Notes under the pieces: generated by a model
Databases searched by the model: none
What the model was told of the DNA's origin: nothing
The model's input: the letters and a program-made list of their open reading frames with translations, nothing else
Part shown: in pieces, positions 37,851 through 47,149 of the stretch
Numbering within the stretch: the stretch's first letter is position 1
Layout: every line of letters starts with the position of its first letter
Translations under genes and position numbers: made by a program
Assembly (NCBI RefSeq): GCF_900103165.1
Contig: NZ_FNKY01000001.1
Location: 1,860,001 to 1,924,000, forward strand
Source of the DNA: Nitrosospira multiformis
Lineage (GTDB): Bacteria > Pseudomonadota > Gammaproteobacteria > Burkholderiales > Nitrosomonadaceae
Reading direction: 5' to 3'
DNA: 64,000 nt

Positions 37851-38423
37851 ATGCCTTTTAACCTGCCAAATGTGCTTACCTGGATGCGCATCCTTGCGAT
37901 TCCGCTGTTTGTGGGCATTTTCTATTTTCCACCCTCATGGTTATCTCAATCCGACCAGAACCTGATTGCTACCATTATCTTTACCGGCGCGGCCATCACC
38001 GACTGGCTGGATGGCTACCTTGCGAGAGTGCTTAATCAAACCTCGGCTTTCGGCGCGTTTCTTGATCCGGTGGCGGATAAGCTGATGGTGGCGGCAGCAT
38101 TGATCGTGCTGGTCTACCTGAGCAGGCTTGATGCGCTTATTGCTTTCATCATCATTGGCCGCGAAATTACCATTTCAGCCTTGCGTGAATGGATGGCTCA
38201 GATCGGCAAAGGCAAAAGTATGGCGGTTTCTTTTCTGGGGAAATTAAAAACGGCGTCGCAAATGATCGCTATTCCGCTGTTGTTATATCATGACAAGATA
38301 AATGAAAGCTTCGATCCGCAGAAAATAGGGACATGGCTGATCTATCTGGCTGCCATACTAACCCTGTGGTCGATGGGATACTATCTGAAAGTCGCGATTC
38401 CTCAGGCATTGAAACATGGCTGA
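37851..38423 (+). CDS. pgsA: CDP-diacylglycerol-glycerol-3-phosphate 3-phosphatidyltransferase
   Basis: The 190-residue membrane protein makes phosphatidylglycerol phosphate, the committed step to phosphatidylglycerol and the substrate pool for the cardiolipin synthase genes in this window. The CDP-alcohol phosphotransferase signature is complete: DWLDGYLARVLNQTSAFGAF then LDPVADKLM. Four to six membrane segments are visible. It follows uvrC, an order common in proteobacteria, with tRNA-Gly 80 bases downstream. Confidence 0.96.
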   Translation: MPFNLPNVLTWMRILAIPLFVGIFYFPPSWLSQSDQNLIATIIFTGAAITDWLDGYLARVLNQTSAFGAFLDPVADKLMVAAALIVLVYLSRLDALIAFIIIGREITISALREWMAQIGKGKSMAVSFLGKLKTASQMIAIPLLLYHDKINESFDPQKIGTWLIYLAAILTLWSMGYYLKVAIPQALKHG

Positions 38424-38459
38424 AATCAGGTTTAACACCTGCGCTGACAAGTCCTTTCC

Positions 38460-38487
38460 TTGACAAAGAATCCAGCATCCTTATAAT
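38460..38487 (+). promoter_or_regulatory. Sigma-70 promoter of the tRNA operon
   Basis: TTGACA at 38460-38465 and TATAAT at 38482-38487, both perfect, with a 16-base spacer. The tRNA-Gly starts 17 bases after the -10 box. Confidence 0.85.
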
Positions 38488-38503
38488 GCCAACATTATTT
38501 TTT

Positions 38504-38578
38504 GCGGGAATAGCTCAGTGGTAGAGCACAACCTTGCCAAGGTTGGGGTCGCGAGTTCGAGCCTCGTTTCCCGCTCCA
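38504..38578 (+). tRNA. glyV: tRNA-Gly (anticodon GCC)
   Basis: A full cloverleaf can be drawn: acceptor GCGGGAA with TTCCCGC, D-arm GCTC-AGTGGTA-GAGC, anticodon arm with CTTGCCAAG, T-arm with GTTCGAG, and encoded CCA at 38576-38578. The discriminator is T. Confidence 0.96.
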
Positions 38579-38707
38579 GTTTGCAGGGAAAATGGATTCT
38601 TTAGCAAGAGGCCATGTATAAACAGACGTGAGCCTTTGTTGGAATCCGTTTTCCCTTTTTGATTTTCTATTGCATTGTCATGCAACCTATTCTGGTTGCG
38701 CAACAAT

Positions 38708-38781
38708 GGCGGGGTGGCAGAGTGGTCATGCAGCGGCCTGCAAAGCCGTGGACGCCGGTTCGATTCCGACCCCCGCCTCCA
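38708..38781 (+). tRNA. cysT: tRNA-Cys (anticodon GCA)
   Basis: GGCGGGG pairs with CCCCGCC; the anticodon loop reads CTGCAAA and the T-arm GGTTCGATTCC; CCA is encoded at 38779-38781. It lies 130 bases after tRNA-Gly. An integrase remnant begins 50 bases beyond, pointing toward this gene, so its 3' end is the likely attachment site of the island. Confidence 0.96.
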
Positions 38782-38831
38782 TTAAATCAGTAACTTATAA
38801 AATCTTTGCATAAGATTTTAGGAAACGTTTC

Positions 38832-39921
38832 CTATGATTGCGATTTATCGCGCTTGTCATATCCTGAATGCTGTATCGGAGATACCCTTTCTCCGACCCT
38901 GGATCGCACATATTTGGCAGTCATCGACTCAGTAGAATGCCCCAGCAACTTGCGCGCATTCGCCATCGTTTCCATATCGGATGCACTCTTCGCACGAAGA
39001 TCCTTGAACTGGAATCGTGTGAATTCGATTCCCCGTTCTGTGGCTAGTTTCTCAGCAAGGTCGCGCGCCTTATCGAACTGACTGCGGAAGTAGCCGAAAG
39101 GTTTTAGCTGCTGCCCCTTCGGGTCCGCCAGCAATGTCATGCCGACGATACCCCGCGATTTGATACGATCTATCAACTTCGACAGTTCGCCTTCTACTGC
39201 GATTTGGAGCCGCGCCTTGGTCTTTCCTTGCTCGATCCATAACGAGCCATCCCGTACCTGATCCCAGCGCATCCTGAGCACATCGGCAGGCCGCTGACCC
39301 GTTAAATACTCCAAGTCAATGGCGTCTTGGATAACTGGCGATGCACAGTCATAGACCAGCGCGAACATTTCATCGGTTACGTAAAAATCGCGGCCTTCCT
39401 TGACTTTCATCTGGCGTGTTATGCCGGTGAGGGGGTTAGCGATACACATGAAGCCGCGAGCACGAGCCCAGTTGAAGATTACCGAAAGAAATTTGATATC
39501 TTTTTTCGCTGAGGATTTGGATGAACGTTCATCGAAATACCGCATAAAGTATTCGGGCTTGAAATCATCCATACCCATCGCGCCGAAGACCGGTTCTATC
39601 TCTTCCAATATTTCCTGCGGTCACTCAATGTTCGATCGGATAATTGGGATTGCCTCTTATCGTTTGCCCATAGCGTGTTCCGATCATGTATTGCAGTCAG
39701 GTTTCGCTCATCATCGGCTATGATCGGTGATGAGCTGGTGCGCTCCAATTCTAGCCATTTGATTTTGGCGGTCAGCAAATCCCGGCCAAGCGGGGTGAAT
39801 GTGCGCTTACCGTTTTCCGATCTTTCATAAAAGAAAATTCAACCGCGCCGCGCTTGTTCGCGCGCATGCGGCGAACCATGTGTGGTGGTAAGTCTCTTGT
39901 TTTAATTCTTGGTCTCGGCAT
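38832..39921 (-). pseudogene. Phage integrase (tyrosine recombinase), frameshifted
   Basis: Three frame segments join to one integrase. From the ATG at 39921 it reads MPRPRIKTRDLPPHMVRRMR, then shifts near 39838 to FFYERSENGKRTFTPLGRDLL, then shifts near 39605 to the C-terminal 258 residues. The catalytic part keeps TGQRPADVLRMRW (Arg), GKTKARL (Lys), KDLRAKSASD (Arg; the usual His is Lys), LLGHS and Tyr. It is probably dead. It lies next to tRNA-Cys in the usual orientation of tRNA-targeting elements. Confidence 0.88.
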
Positions 39922-39930
39922 AACGCTAGA

Positions 39931-40158
39931 CTATTTTATTTTTCCAAAATCTGGCAACTTACCGGGTGTCAGGGAGGCGAGGTCGATACCAGCGAGCTTC
40001 ATTCGTGCGTACCAACGTCCGATTATCGGACGTCCAGCTGCGCTTAACTCGGACCGCCAGCCATGTTGCGTAAGCCATTCCAGCTGCGCATCGCGGTGAA
40101 TACGGCCGGTTATGGCTGCTACTTCTTCCGGATTCAGGATCTCCTCATGCCCATTCAC
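39931..40158 (-). CDS. DUF4224 domain protein, integrase companion
   Basis: The 75-residue product (EEILNPEEVAAITGRIHRD, then WLTQHGW and GRPIIGRWYARMKL) fits DUF4224, a short phage family usually encoded just before an integrase, as here. I chose the GTG at 40158 behind AGAGG. It ends 10 bases before the integrase start. Probably DNA-binding, perhaps as an excisionase-like factor; this is inference from position. Confidence 0.8.
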   Translation of the reverse strand: MNGHEEILNPEEVAAITGRIHRDAQLEWLTQHGWRSELSAAGRPIIGRWYARMKLAGIDLASLTPGKLPDFGKIK

Positions 40159-40174
40159 TATATCATTCCTCTGT

Positions 40175-40282
40175 CTATGTGGCTTCAACAACACCGACCT
40201 TTGCTGCAATGACCTTGCGCGACCACTTATGCTTACCCTTGATTGCGAGAATCACTGTGCGCCAGTCGACGGGGTCATGCAT
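40175..40282 (-). CDS. Very small phage-like protein, weak call
   Basis: A 35-residue frame from ATG 40282, with GGGAG upstream, reading WRTVILAIKGKHKWSRKVIA and ending soon after. It looks like the first half of a helix-turn-helix domain and may be a truncated regulator. Confidence 0.3.
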   Translation of the reverse strand: MHDPVDWRTVILAIKGKHKWSRKVIAAKVGVVEAT

Positions 40283-40326
40283 GTTAATTTTTTCTCCCAT
40301 ATGTATGGTCGGATTTATTAATATGA

Positions 40327-40962
40327 CTAAATCCTCCGAAATGAAATCCCCCACACGTACGGGTTAACGTCCCATGAGCCAGCGCCGTTTATGGTTTCCC
40401 AAAGAAACCGGTAAGCCTTGATGTAACTCCCATCCAGATCGTCGGCGCAACCTGTCCACTCATCGGAAATCAGAACACCCTCTGCTCGCGCATCCTCTTC
40501 ACTTATATCCTGCAAGCGCTCAACGCGAACAGCGGTTATCTCAAGCAGGATGCGGGAGGCGTGGCGTGGCATGAACAGCGAGGGGCGCTTCCACCAAAAC
40601 GAATAAGCACGACTACGTTTTTTTCCGGGTAGAACGTTTGGCTCTTCATAGCGGTACCCACTCATTTCACGACTTAGGTCCACAAAATGCCACTCGTCAC
40701 GTCCTTTCTTCGCGCTAAACCGAGTTTCCCACCGTCCCCGTGCCCAAAAGGTCTCTTTACACCATATCCTGTCTCCGGGCTGGCCGTAGGGGCAGTTTCT
40801 ATGATAGCCAGCATTGACTTCGCCGACCAACTCAGACGGAGATAGCACGCACCCAAAATCACGATCTTTGCGAGGCTTTACAGTCCGCCTCGTCTGCGAC
40901 TTGCGACCTTCCAGTAAAGCCCGAACCATTTCCGGCTTGAACAACAAGGGAGTTTCTTTCAT
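40327..40962 (-). CDS. Phage ASCH-like domain protein
   Basis: The 211-residue protein begins MKETPLLFKPEMVRALLEGR followed by KSQTRR, the start of a family common in phages and prophages with an ASCH/PUA-like fold. GDRIWCKETFW and the late SRILLEITAVRVERLQDISEEDARAEGV are typical. It may bind RNA or modified bases. It lies upstream of the DUF4224/integrase pair on the same strand. Confidence 0.82.
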   Translation of the reverse strand: MKETPLLFKPEMVRALLEGRKSQTRRTVKPRKDRDFGCVLSPSELVGEVNAGYHRNCPYGQPGDRIWCKETFWARGRWETRFSAKKGRDEWHFVDLSREMSGYRYEEPNVLPGKKRSRAYSFWWKRPSLFMPRHASRILLEITAVRVERLQDISEEDARAEGVLISDEWTGCADDLDGSYIKAYRFLWETINGAGSWDVNPYVWGISFRRI

Positions 40963-41144
40963 GGCTCATCTCCTATGAATTTGTGGAGGACATCTACCCT
41001 AGATAGCAATCTGTCTGTTCCGTAGATTGGATTCCATTTGCAGATTCGCTCAACAGCCGCCATCAGATTCATCGGACTGCCCTCAGCGTCTGAAGGGCCA
41101 GATGATGCTCAAGGCGCAATCAATTTCATTCGCCAACATGGACG

Positions 41145-41596
41145 ATGTTGAGTTTGGGCGTATCTATTCCGCGGCTATCCGTCCATGAACAACACGCGCA
41201 AGCTGCAGCAATAATCGGGATGGCTGAGCGGCTAGAAGATCTGGCCAGCCGTGAATACATTGCCGCAAAGTTCGGCGGGATGACGAAGCCGGAACATGTC
41301 ACTGTAATGATGAACCGAATATTCCAAACGCTGGGGACTGGGTTCACGGGCGCCGCGGCGCATACAAACTGCTGCTGTGCTATTTCGGCGCGAACATTGG
41401 CTACCGCGCGATTCGGTACGATTTAAAATGTCGAGATGCTGTTGTAATTGAAATCCGGAGAAGGGTGTATGAAACGCTCGATGTGATCGGGAGTAGGGCG
41501 ATGGCGGAAATATTGATTGCGCTTGAGGAGCATGCGTTGATCAATCGTGAGGGAGAATGCTGGAATAAGTTGAAGTTATCAGCATATTCACCCTAA
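41145..41596 (+). pseudogene. Phage protein remnant, frameshifted (member of a locally duplicated family)
   Basis: The first part (ERLEDLASREYIAAKFGGMT, then KPEHVTVMMNRIFQTLGT) and the second part (RRGAYKLLLCYFGANIGYRA, then IRYDLKCRDAVVIEIRRRVY) lie in two frames joined near 41335. Sequence matching the second part recurs at 54130-54353, and degraded pieces lie at 48617-48715 and 55498-55575. I do not recognise the family; a phage regulator such as an antiterminator is possible but unproven. Confidence 0.6.
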
Positions 41597-41914
41597 TTCG
41601 TTGCCGAATAAGAATCCTGTTACTGCGGTAAGCGGAAGTCGAAGGTAACCGGCACTCCTCTGTAGGGCAGGATTTTCGTGTGGTTGGTAGCACTTAGCGT
41701 CTCGAAGGTGAATAAAAATGGGGTCGGACAAGTCTTGGTCTTTTTCTAGTGGATCGTCGAGATATCTCGCATTCGCAAGATGCATTAAGTATTCATTTTC
41801 GCTGGTAATAAAGCCTGAAATTAAAAGCCCACTAACAATTAGCGTAACCTTCGTTTCGTGTGGAGGATCAATTTCGGCAAGCTCAATAGCTACCAATAAT
41901 TGGCCTGGACCCAT
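41588..41914 (-). CDS. GvpU-like protein
   Basis: The 108-residue product resembles the gas-vesicle accessory protein GvpU family in its core: KVTLIVSGLLISGFITSENE and later DPIFIHLRDAKCY and LPLTAVTGFLFG. AAGGAG precedes the ATG at 41914. No other gvp genes are in the window, so a gas-vesicle role is doubtful. It overlaps the end of the opposite-strand remnant by a few bases. Confidence 0.65.
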   Translation of the reverse strand: MGPGQLLVAIELAEIDPPHETKVTLIVSGLLISGFITSENEYLMHLANARYLDDPLEKDQDLSDPIFIHLRDAKCYQPHENPALQRSAGYLRLPLTAVTGFLFGNELG

Positions 41915-42130
41915 ATGTGAGCTCCTTTTGGCATCAAATTGTGCCGTTGCATAAGAATCGCAGGCAACACTATCACACTTGATATGAGTAAAATCTTGTT
42001 TTTATGTTGGATATTTGTTAAGAATGCGTGAAAAACTACACGCTGGGGGATAATCGGAAATTGCGCTAAGGCAACTTGAGGATCGATTGGGAAGAGACTC
42101 GCTTTCAGTGAATTGGCGATCAAGCCCCCT

Positions 42131-42156
42131 CCCTGAAAGCAATGCCGCTTTCAGGG
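42131..42156 (-). terminator. Perfect 10-bp hairpin downstream of the DUF3309 gene
   Basis: CCCTGAAAGC and GCTTTCAGGG flank a 6-base loop, 18 bases past the DUF3309 stop codon. It has no T-run on either strand, so it may be a weak terminator or an RNA-stabilising hairpin. Confidence 0.4.
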
Positions 42157-42173
42157 AATTATTGCTCAGCAAG

Positions 42174-42332
42174 CTATATGTGCCCCAGCAGAGCCAGAAT
42201 TAATACTATTAAAAGTACAAAGCCAAGGCCCCCACTGGGCCCATAACCCCAGCCGCTGCTGTAACCCCATGCCGGAATTGCACCGACAAGCGCGAGTACC
42301 AGCACGATCACAAGAATGGTTGCAAGAGTCAT
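42174..42332 (-). CDS. DUF3309 small membrane protein
   Basis: The 52-residue protein has two hydrophobic segments around a short loop: TLATILVIVLVLALVGAIPA, then WGYSSGWGYGPSGG, then a second segment ending in GHI. The WGYGPSGGLG loop is the mark of DUF3309. GAGGAG lies before the ATG at 42332. It should be an inner-membrane protein; the function is unknown. It is common as an orphan gene in proteobacteria. Confidence 0.85.
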   Translation of the reverse strand: MTLATILVIVLVLALVGAIPAWGYSSGWGYGPSGGLGFVLLIVLILALLGHI

Positions 42333-42388
42333 TTTAGTTCTCCTCGTCTAGATTATTCATTTTTATTATTGCTCTTTCTCAGAATATT

Positions 42389-42463
42389 CTCCGTTCGTTG
42401 GTTAACAAAATAAGAAAGCATTTTTCTGAGCATAGCGAGAGAGCCAAAATGACAAGGTGACTA
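42389..42463. repeat. 75-bp direct repeat, copy 1
   Basis: It matches 43852-43926 at about 65 of 75 positions (both contain GTTCGTTGG, AACAAA, GAAAGCATTT, CTGAGCATA and GACTA). The two copies flank the IS200-type element and the first zinc-finger gene. Confidence 0.75.
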
Positions 42464-42559
42464 AATTTGTTTAGGCACAGTGTATGGTCGAGAAGATAAA
42501 TACAATTGCTCACATTCAACTCAGCAATAAAAAACCCGCTATTGAGCGGGTTTGTATTT

Positions 42560-43195
42560 TTCTAACTCATAGAGGTAAGCCCCCGGCTATGCCGGGGGAC
42601 TCACCGGGGTTTGACCTATACGACGGTCGGTGTGAATTTCTGATCTCTACCAAGAGAAAGGAGATTCACAATGAAAGAATATCAGAGCCTGAGCCATACG
42701 AGGTGGGATTGCAAATATCACATTGTGTTCATACCGAAGCGTCGCAAGAGGAAAATATTTGGTGTACCGCGGCGGCATTTGGGAGAGATATTTCACGAGT
42801 TAGCTTTGCACAAGGGGTCAAAGATTGTGGAGGGGCACATGATGGGAGATCACGTTCATATGTGCTTGAGCATTCCGCCGAAGTATGCGGTGTCAAATGT
42901 CGTGGGATATTTAAAAGGGAAGAGTGCGATTCAGATCGCACGGAAGTTTGGCGTGCGGCAGAAGAACTTCACGGGCGAGCATTTCTGGGCCCGCGGATAT
43001 TTTGTCTCGACGGTTGGATTAGACGAGAATATTGTTCGAGCATACATCCGCAACCAGGAAGAAGAGGACGCGTGGTACGACCAGATGAAGCTCGTCATGG
43101 GATAAACCGCCAAGGGCGGCTCATGGGTTTATGGGCGCCTTTGAGGCGCTCACCATCTCAAGCCACCGGCTTTGCCGGTGGTATTTGACTGAGTG
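42560..43195 (+). mobile_element. IS200/IS605-type element with a single tnpA
   Basis: Hairpins stand near both ends, as expected for this family: CCCCCGGC-TAT-GCCGGGGG at 42580-42598 and CCACCGGC-TTT-GCCGGTGG at 43163-43181. There are no terminal inverted repeats. Exact ends are estimated. It carries an intact transposase and no tnpB. Confidence 0.8.
42671..43105 (+). CDS. tnpA: IS200/IS605 family transposase TnpA (Y1 HUH)
   Basis: The 144-residue protein has the HUH motif GDHVHM near residue 61 and the catalytic Tyr in AYIRNQEEE near residue 125, with the family N-terminus HTRWDCKYHIVFIPKRR. AAGGAGATTCACA precedes the ATG. It makes single-strand cuts at the hairpin-marked ends. It seems intact and may be active. 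Confidence 0.95.
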   Translation: MKEYQSLSHTRWDCKYHIVFIPKRRKRKIFGVPRRHLGEIFHELALHKGSKIVEGHMMGDHVHMCLSIPPKYAVSNVVGYLKGKSAIQIARKFGVRQKNFTGEHFWARGYFVSTVGLDENIVRAYIRNQEEEDAWYDQMKLVMG

Positions 43196-43433
43196 GCCTC
43201 CCCTGTGCAGAAAACGCTGGGTCATTATACTGTCAGGTGGGAAAGATTTTATGTGACGGTGTTTACAATATGTCGTCAAATGTCGCTTCACTTTTAATGG
43301 GACATTTTGGGTTAGTACCTGTAGCTGACGCCCTGGCCGTCAGGGTCGTGCACATATTGATAAAGTGACGCAAGTTAAGCCGAGGCGATCAAGTTTCCAC
43401 ATCGCTTCCTTGCATGCGGTACAGGTACTGCGG

Positions 43434-43613
43434 CTACGACGACTTCGCTCTCATCCTTCGCAATAAACGTTCTTCTGCAAGGGATCGTACAACGAGATAA
43501 GTACCTAATCCCTTACAGCCTATACAGGTTCTGAGATTCACACGGCTTCGCCCTGTTCCTTTGCAATAAATGCACATTGTCGACACATGATGAATACTTG
43601 GACCCTCTAGCAT
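43434..43613 (-). CDS. Small zinc-finger protein with two CxxCxGxG motifs, copy 1
   Basis: The 59-residue product reads MLEGPSIHHVSTMCIYCKGT and then CIGCKGLGTYLVVR: two DnaJ-type CxxCxGxG motifs and a basic tail. A close paralogue lies at 54923-55102. GGAGAACTAT precedes the ATG. Presumably a zinc-bound small phage-type regulator or chaperone-like peptide; the duplicate keeps all four cysteines, which argues for selection. Confidence 0.75.
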   Translation of the reverse strand: MLEGPSIHHVSTMCIYCKGTGRSRVNLRTCIGCKGLGTYLVVRSLAEERLLRRMRAKSS

Positions 43614-44243
43614 ATAGTTCTCCTGACTTTGGGTAATGAGGTACTAAAACCAGTTTTGGCTGGATATGTAGCGGGGTCAAGCAAGATAACATAGGGTACG
43701 TCAAGATTAGATTTCGAAAATGTGATTAATTCGTCATTGTTTAAGTGTAAAAAGGCATTAAAAAAGACGGCAACTCACCCTTTTTTCCGAACTCGCCTGA
43801 ACCCCGGAATGGACTTCCCCCGGTCTAGCGGGCAAACCGGGCAATTCAATTCTCTGTTCGTTGGCTAACAAAGTACGAAAGCATTTCTCTGAGCATAACG
43901 AGAAAACCGAAATGACAGGGCGACTAGGGCTGGTAACGGGGAAGGGGTTGGCGTTTATTCAGAGGCGGTTGAATAGTAGGGAGGAGATGAGTGTATGGGT
44001 TAATTAAGAGCGGAGGGGCGTTCAGCGTAACAATGGCGCTGGAAATTGCAACCTCTGTTTGACCATGCGTCTCATCTTGTCACTGAATCAATTCCCTAAT
44101 AACTTGCTTTTTTTTATCACCAACTATCCATAAATGGACGTAATTTAAGACTTGATAGTAAATCTGCCCTGACTTGGGGCGGCTATCAATTTTTGATTTA
44201 TTCCAAGTCTAGTCATTGGGCAATTATTAGCATTTTTTCGGTG
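43614..44243. other. Spacer with duplicated sequence
   Basis: 43697-43743 (TCAAGATTAGATTTCGAAAA, TGTGATTAATTCGTCATTGT) matches 55410-55457. 43852-43926 is the second copy of the 75-bp repeat. I see no gene. Confidence 0.5.
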
Positions 44244-44303
44244 TGAATCGCCCCGGATTTCATGGAGGCTGTTTGGTTTAAGTTAGACTTCTACCGTGGT
44301 CAT

Positions 44304-45136
44304 TTAATAGTTTACCTCAGCTTCAGCCGGTGGAATGTAACCGATAGGTTCGAGTAACCGGTGGTGGTTAAACCAAGATACCCATTCCAGGGTGCTCGGC
44401 GATGGATCAGTTCGGCCTTGTACAGTCCGTTGATTGACTCAGCCAAGGCGTTGTCGTAGCTGTCTCCCCGACTGCCTACGGAAGGCTCAATTCCAGCTTG
44501 GGCAAGGCGTTCCGTATAGCGAATGGAGATGTACTGGGATCCTCTATCGCTGTGATGCACCAGAGCATCGGATTGCTTGGGCTGGCGAGCGTAGAGTGCC
44601 TGCTCCAGGGCATCGAGGACGAAGTCCGTGTGCATGGAGCTGCTCACGCGCCAACCCACGATGCGCCTGGCAAATACGTCGATGACAAGGGCCACATACA
44701 GCCAGCCCTGCCACGTTGATACATACGTGAAATCTGAAACCCATAGCTGGTTTGGGCGATCGGCCTTGAATTGACGATTGACCCGATCCAATGGGCAAGG
44801 TACTGCCGCGTCGGTAATCGTGGTTCGCACAATCTTGCCACGCCGCACGCCCTGGCGTTTCATGAGCTGCTCCACCGTGCAGCGAGCCACAGGGTGACCT
44901 TCACGGTTCAGTTGTCGCCAGACTTTGTCAGCGCCGTAGACCTGCATATTGGTTTGCCAAACCCGTTCAATTTCTGGATTCAACATGTCCTCGCGCTTGG
45001 CGCGAGCACAACGCAATGCAGGATTCCTCTGCTGTGCAGCAGAGCGTCGATAGCCTGACGGGGCAATCTGCAACACCTTGCAGATCGGCTCGACCCCATA
45101 GGTATCCTGATGCTGGTCGATAAACTGCCTCAGGAC
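44304..45136 (-). pseudogene. IS3 transposase orfB (DDE integrase), frameshifted
   Basis: It has the rve integrase core: FKADRPNQLWVSDFTYVST (first Asp), HHSDRGSQYISIRY (second Asp) and YDNALAESINGLYKAELIH (Glu). Near 44390 the frame shifts; the normal C-terminus (EWVSWFNHHRLLEPIGYIPP) lies in the next frame and ends at 44304. The upstream part LRQFIDQHQDTYGVEPICKV has no start of its own, as usual for expression by frameshift from orfA. Confidence 0.88.
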
Positions 45137-45159
45137 TTGAATCGGCGGTCAAGTTCCGC

Positions 45160-45453
45160 CTAGGCGAAAAAAGCGCTCGCCAGTCGCAAAATCTCATTGG
45201 CTTTGCGCAGTTCTCGAACTTCGCGCTCCAGTGCTTTTAACCGGTCACGCTCGGTGCCTGTCACGCCATCGCACATGCCAATGTCGATCTCGTGCTTACG
45301 CACCCAATCATGCAAGGTCTGGGGAACACAACCGATCTTGGGCGCAATGGATTCAACGGTTGCCCACAACGACGGATACTCGCCACGGTGTTCGAACACC
45401 ATGCGTACCGCACGTTCACGTACTTCGGGGGAAAACTTGTTTGATTTCTTCAT
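45160..45453 (-). CDS. IS3 transposase orfA (helix-turn-helix), C-terminus shortened
   Basis: The 97-residue product starts [20 protein letters not shown], with a helix-turn-helix and a leucine-zipper-like end ([20 protein letters not shown]). It ends ...SAFFA at TAG; the following in-frame residues (AELDRRFKS) show that CAG has become TAG, shortening the frame before the usual -1 slip near TTTTTTC. Confidence 0.88.
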   Translation of the reverse strand: MKKSNKFSPEVRERAVRMVFEHRGEYPSLWATVESIAPKIGCVPQTLHDWVRKHEIDIGMCDGVTGTERDRLKALEREVRELRKANEILRLASAFFA

Positions 45454-45514
45454 GGCTCCATTCTCTCAGATGTTGGAGCCTTCTCAAAACCCGGGGCGGT
45501 TCAGGGAGAATATT

Positions 45515-46230
45515 ATGTATACAGCGACTATTAAAAAAATCCTTCAGATATTCATTGTCAAATGTGTCTTAAGTAGCATTTTAATTTCAAATTCCGCTAA
45601 TGCCGCAATCATTTATGATCAACCGGGAAGTACACTTCCTGGTCTAAATTCCGACAATAGAGGTATTTACGACGACTTCCAGCTAGCATCAAATTTCATC
45701 CTGACAAGATACGAATGGACAGGCGGCACAGTGTCCTTCGCGTCTCCTCCCGGAGACGCACCCCCGTCCCTCTTTGGAGGGATAGCTGAAGATGCTTCGG
45801 GTCAACCCGATGGTCCTGTTGTTGACATATTTAATATAGTAGTCAACCCTCCGACCGCAGTCTTTCTAGGCTCAACTTCATCTGGTGGTATAACCAGTAA
45901 CGTTTACAGATATTCGGTTGATCTGACCAGCCCAATAACCCTCCAAGGGGGTCAACGATATTGGTTAGGAATTAACGGGTCTTTTTCCCATCTCCAGCTG
46001 ATCCTACGTTAGAGTGGCATTGGGCGTTTGGTTCTGGAGGGAATAACCAGGCGCTTCTTTTTACCGGATCAGTTCCAAGGACACCCATAGAGGCTGATTT
46101 CAGCTTTACATTGATTGGATCGGCAATTACTTCTGTTCCCGAACCTAGTCTGCTGTTGCTACTTGGGATCGGTTTACTAGCATTTTACTTCAGTAGCCGC
46201 CTAAACTCCCTTGAGGCCACCCCGGCATAA
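45515..46230 (+). pseudogene. PEP-CTERM protein gene with one frameshift
   Basis: The first frame (ATG 45515, behind GGGAGA) encodes a signal peptide and a choice-of-anchor type domain as far as YWLGINGSFS near 45990. The next frame continues PADPTLEWHWAFGSGG and ends with SVPEPSLLLLLGIGLLAFYF, then SSR: a full PEP-CTERM anchor, stopping at 46230. The shift lies at a TTTTT run. It may be a true pseudogene, a sequencing error, or a slippage site. The IS3 element ends 12 bases upstream and has probably removed the native promoter. Confidence 0.85.
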
Positions 46231-46505
46231 GCGCGAGGATCGGGCGAACCAAAGATGCCGCACAACGTAACAAGCATATCAAATGCCAGTGCGCCAGGTT
46301 CGCTAAAAGAGCCCAGCGGACCAAGCAAATCGAGAGATCACCTACGGCTTGTAAAGTAGTAATTCTGGCTTATTGTTAATGAAAAAATTCCGAATTTCCC
46401 ACTTGCATTTTTCGAGAAGCACCGTTCGATAACTTATAAAATGAGGACAATCTGCACTTCTCATGACAGAGAAAAATGACGGAGAATGGGGGGCGTAGAA
46501 AGAAC

Positions 46506-46889
46506 TTACTTGAATTTGATAGCATCACCGTTGCAAATAACGCTTTCCGAGCAGTCATAGCTGTTATCGCGCTGACGGTCACATTGCAAATTAATGATTG
46601 CATCTGCGCCAGCTTGTTGAGCCCAATAACGAGTTTGAAGAACCGCTTCTCTTGTCGTTGCGGCATGACCCCACATAGAACTCTTACAAGAGATACCATG
46701 GACGGTTGTTACGGTCTCGAATTGCCGCTTAATCCGTTTTGTTTGAGTATAAATCTTAATTCCCTCCAAGGCATCGAGTTGTTCCGGTGATAACTGATGA
46801 ATGCTCGCTACAGGTGGAGGCTTCGTGGTACCGCAGCCAGAGAGTAATAGTACCGAAAGCAAAATTAAGGCATTATTTCCAATTTGCAT
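46506..46889 (-). CDS. Hypothetical lipoprotein
   Basis: The 127-residue protein has a lipobox (LSGC, about residue 19), a Pro-rich linker and a domain with five or more cysteines (ISCKSSMWGHAATTREAV, GADAIINLQCD, YDCSESVICNGDA). The last part resembles the fold of RcsF/YbjQ-like domains but I do not assign it. The ATG at 46889 follows GGTGAG. Confidence 0.7.
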   Translation of the reverse strand: MQIGNNALILLSVLLLSGCGTTKPPPVASIHQLSPEQLDALEGIKIYTQTKRIKRQFETVTTVHGISCKSSMWGHAATTREAVLQTRYWAQQAGADAIINLQCDRQRDNSYDCSESVICNGDAIKFK

Positions 46890-47149
46890 AGACTCACCCG
46901 TAAATTTTATAGGAATGGGTAGGGGAGGTCTTTCCATATCAAATAAAATAAAAAGGATGGCTTATTAGACCATCCAAGGAGGAGAGAATTACGCCCAAAC
47001 TCCGCGCCCAATCTTCCCATTTTGACGCGATGTTTGTCTAAGCAGCGATCTGCTGATCAGTTACGCTGCATATTCCAGTAAGGGTATTTCAATATCGCTA
47101 ATTTAGCCTAGCAGGTTTTACCGTTAATACAAATCAAACCCATAAAAAA
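46890..47149. other. Spacer with no gene seen
   Basis: It holds the upstream region of the lipoprotein gene and AT-rich sequence before the first R repeat. There is no coding frame with a ribosome site. Confidence 0.4.

Larger units (their letters stand above)
44244..45503 (-). mobile_element. IS3-family element (IS51-like group), damaged
   Basis: About 1260 bp with terminal inverted repeats: TGAATCGCCCCGGATTT at 44244 and the inverse of TGAACCGCCCCGGGTTTT at 45503. It carries orfA and orfB on the minus strand. Both are mutated, so this copy is probably inactive by itself. The right end lies 12 bases before the start codon of a PEP-CTERM gene. Confidence 0.88.

Noticed and set aside
42484-43188. 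234-codon frame over the IS200 element
   Set aside because: The TnpA motifs lie in another frame with a good ribosome site.
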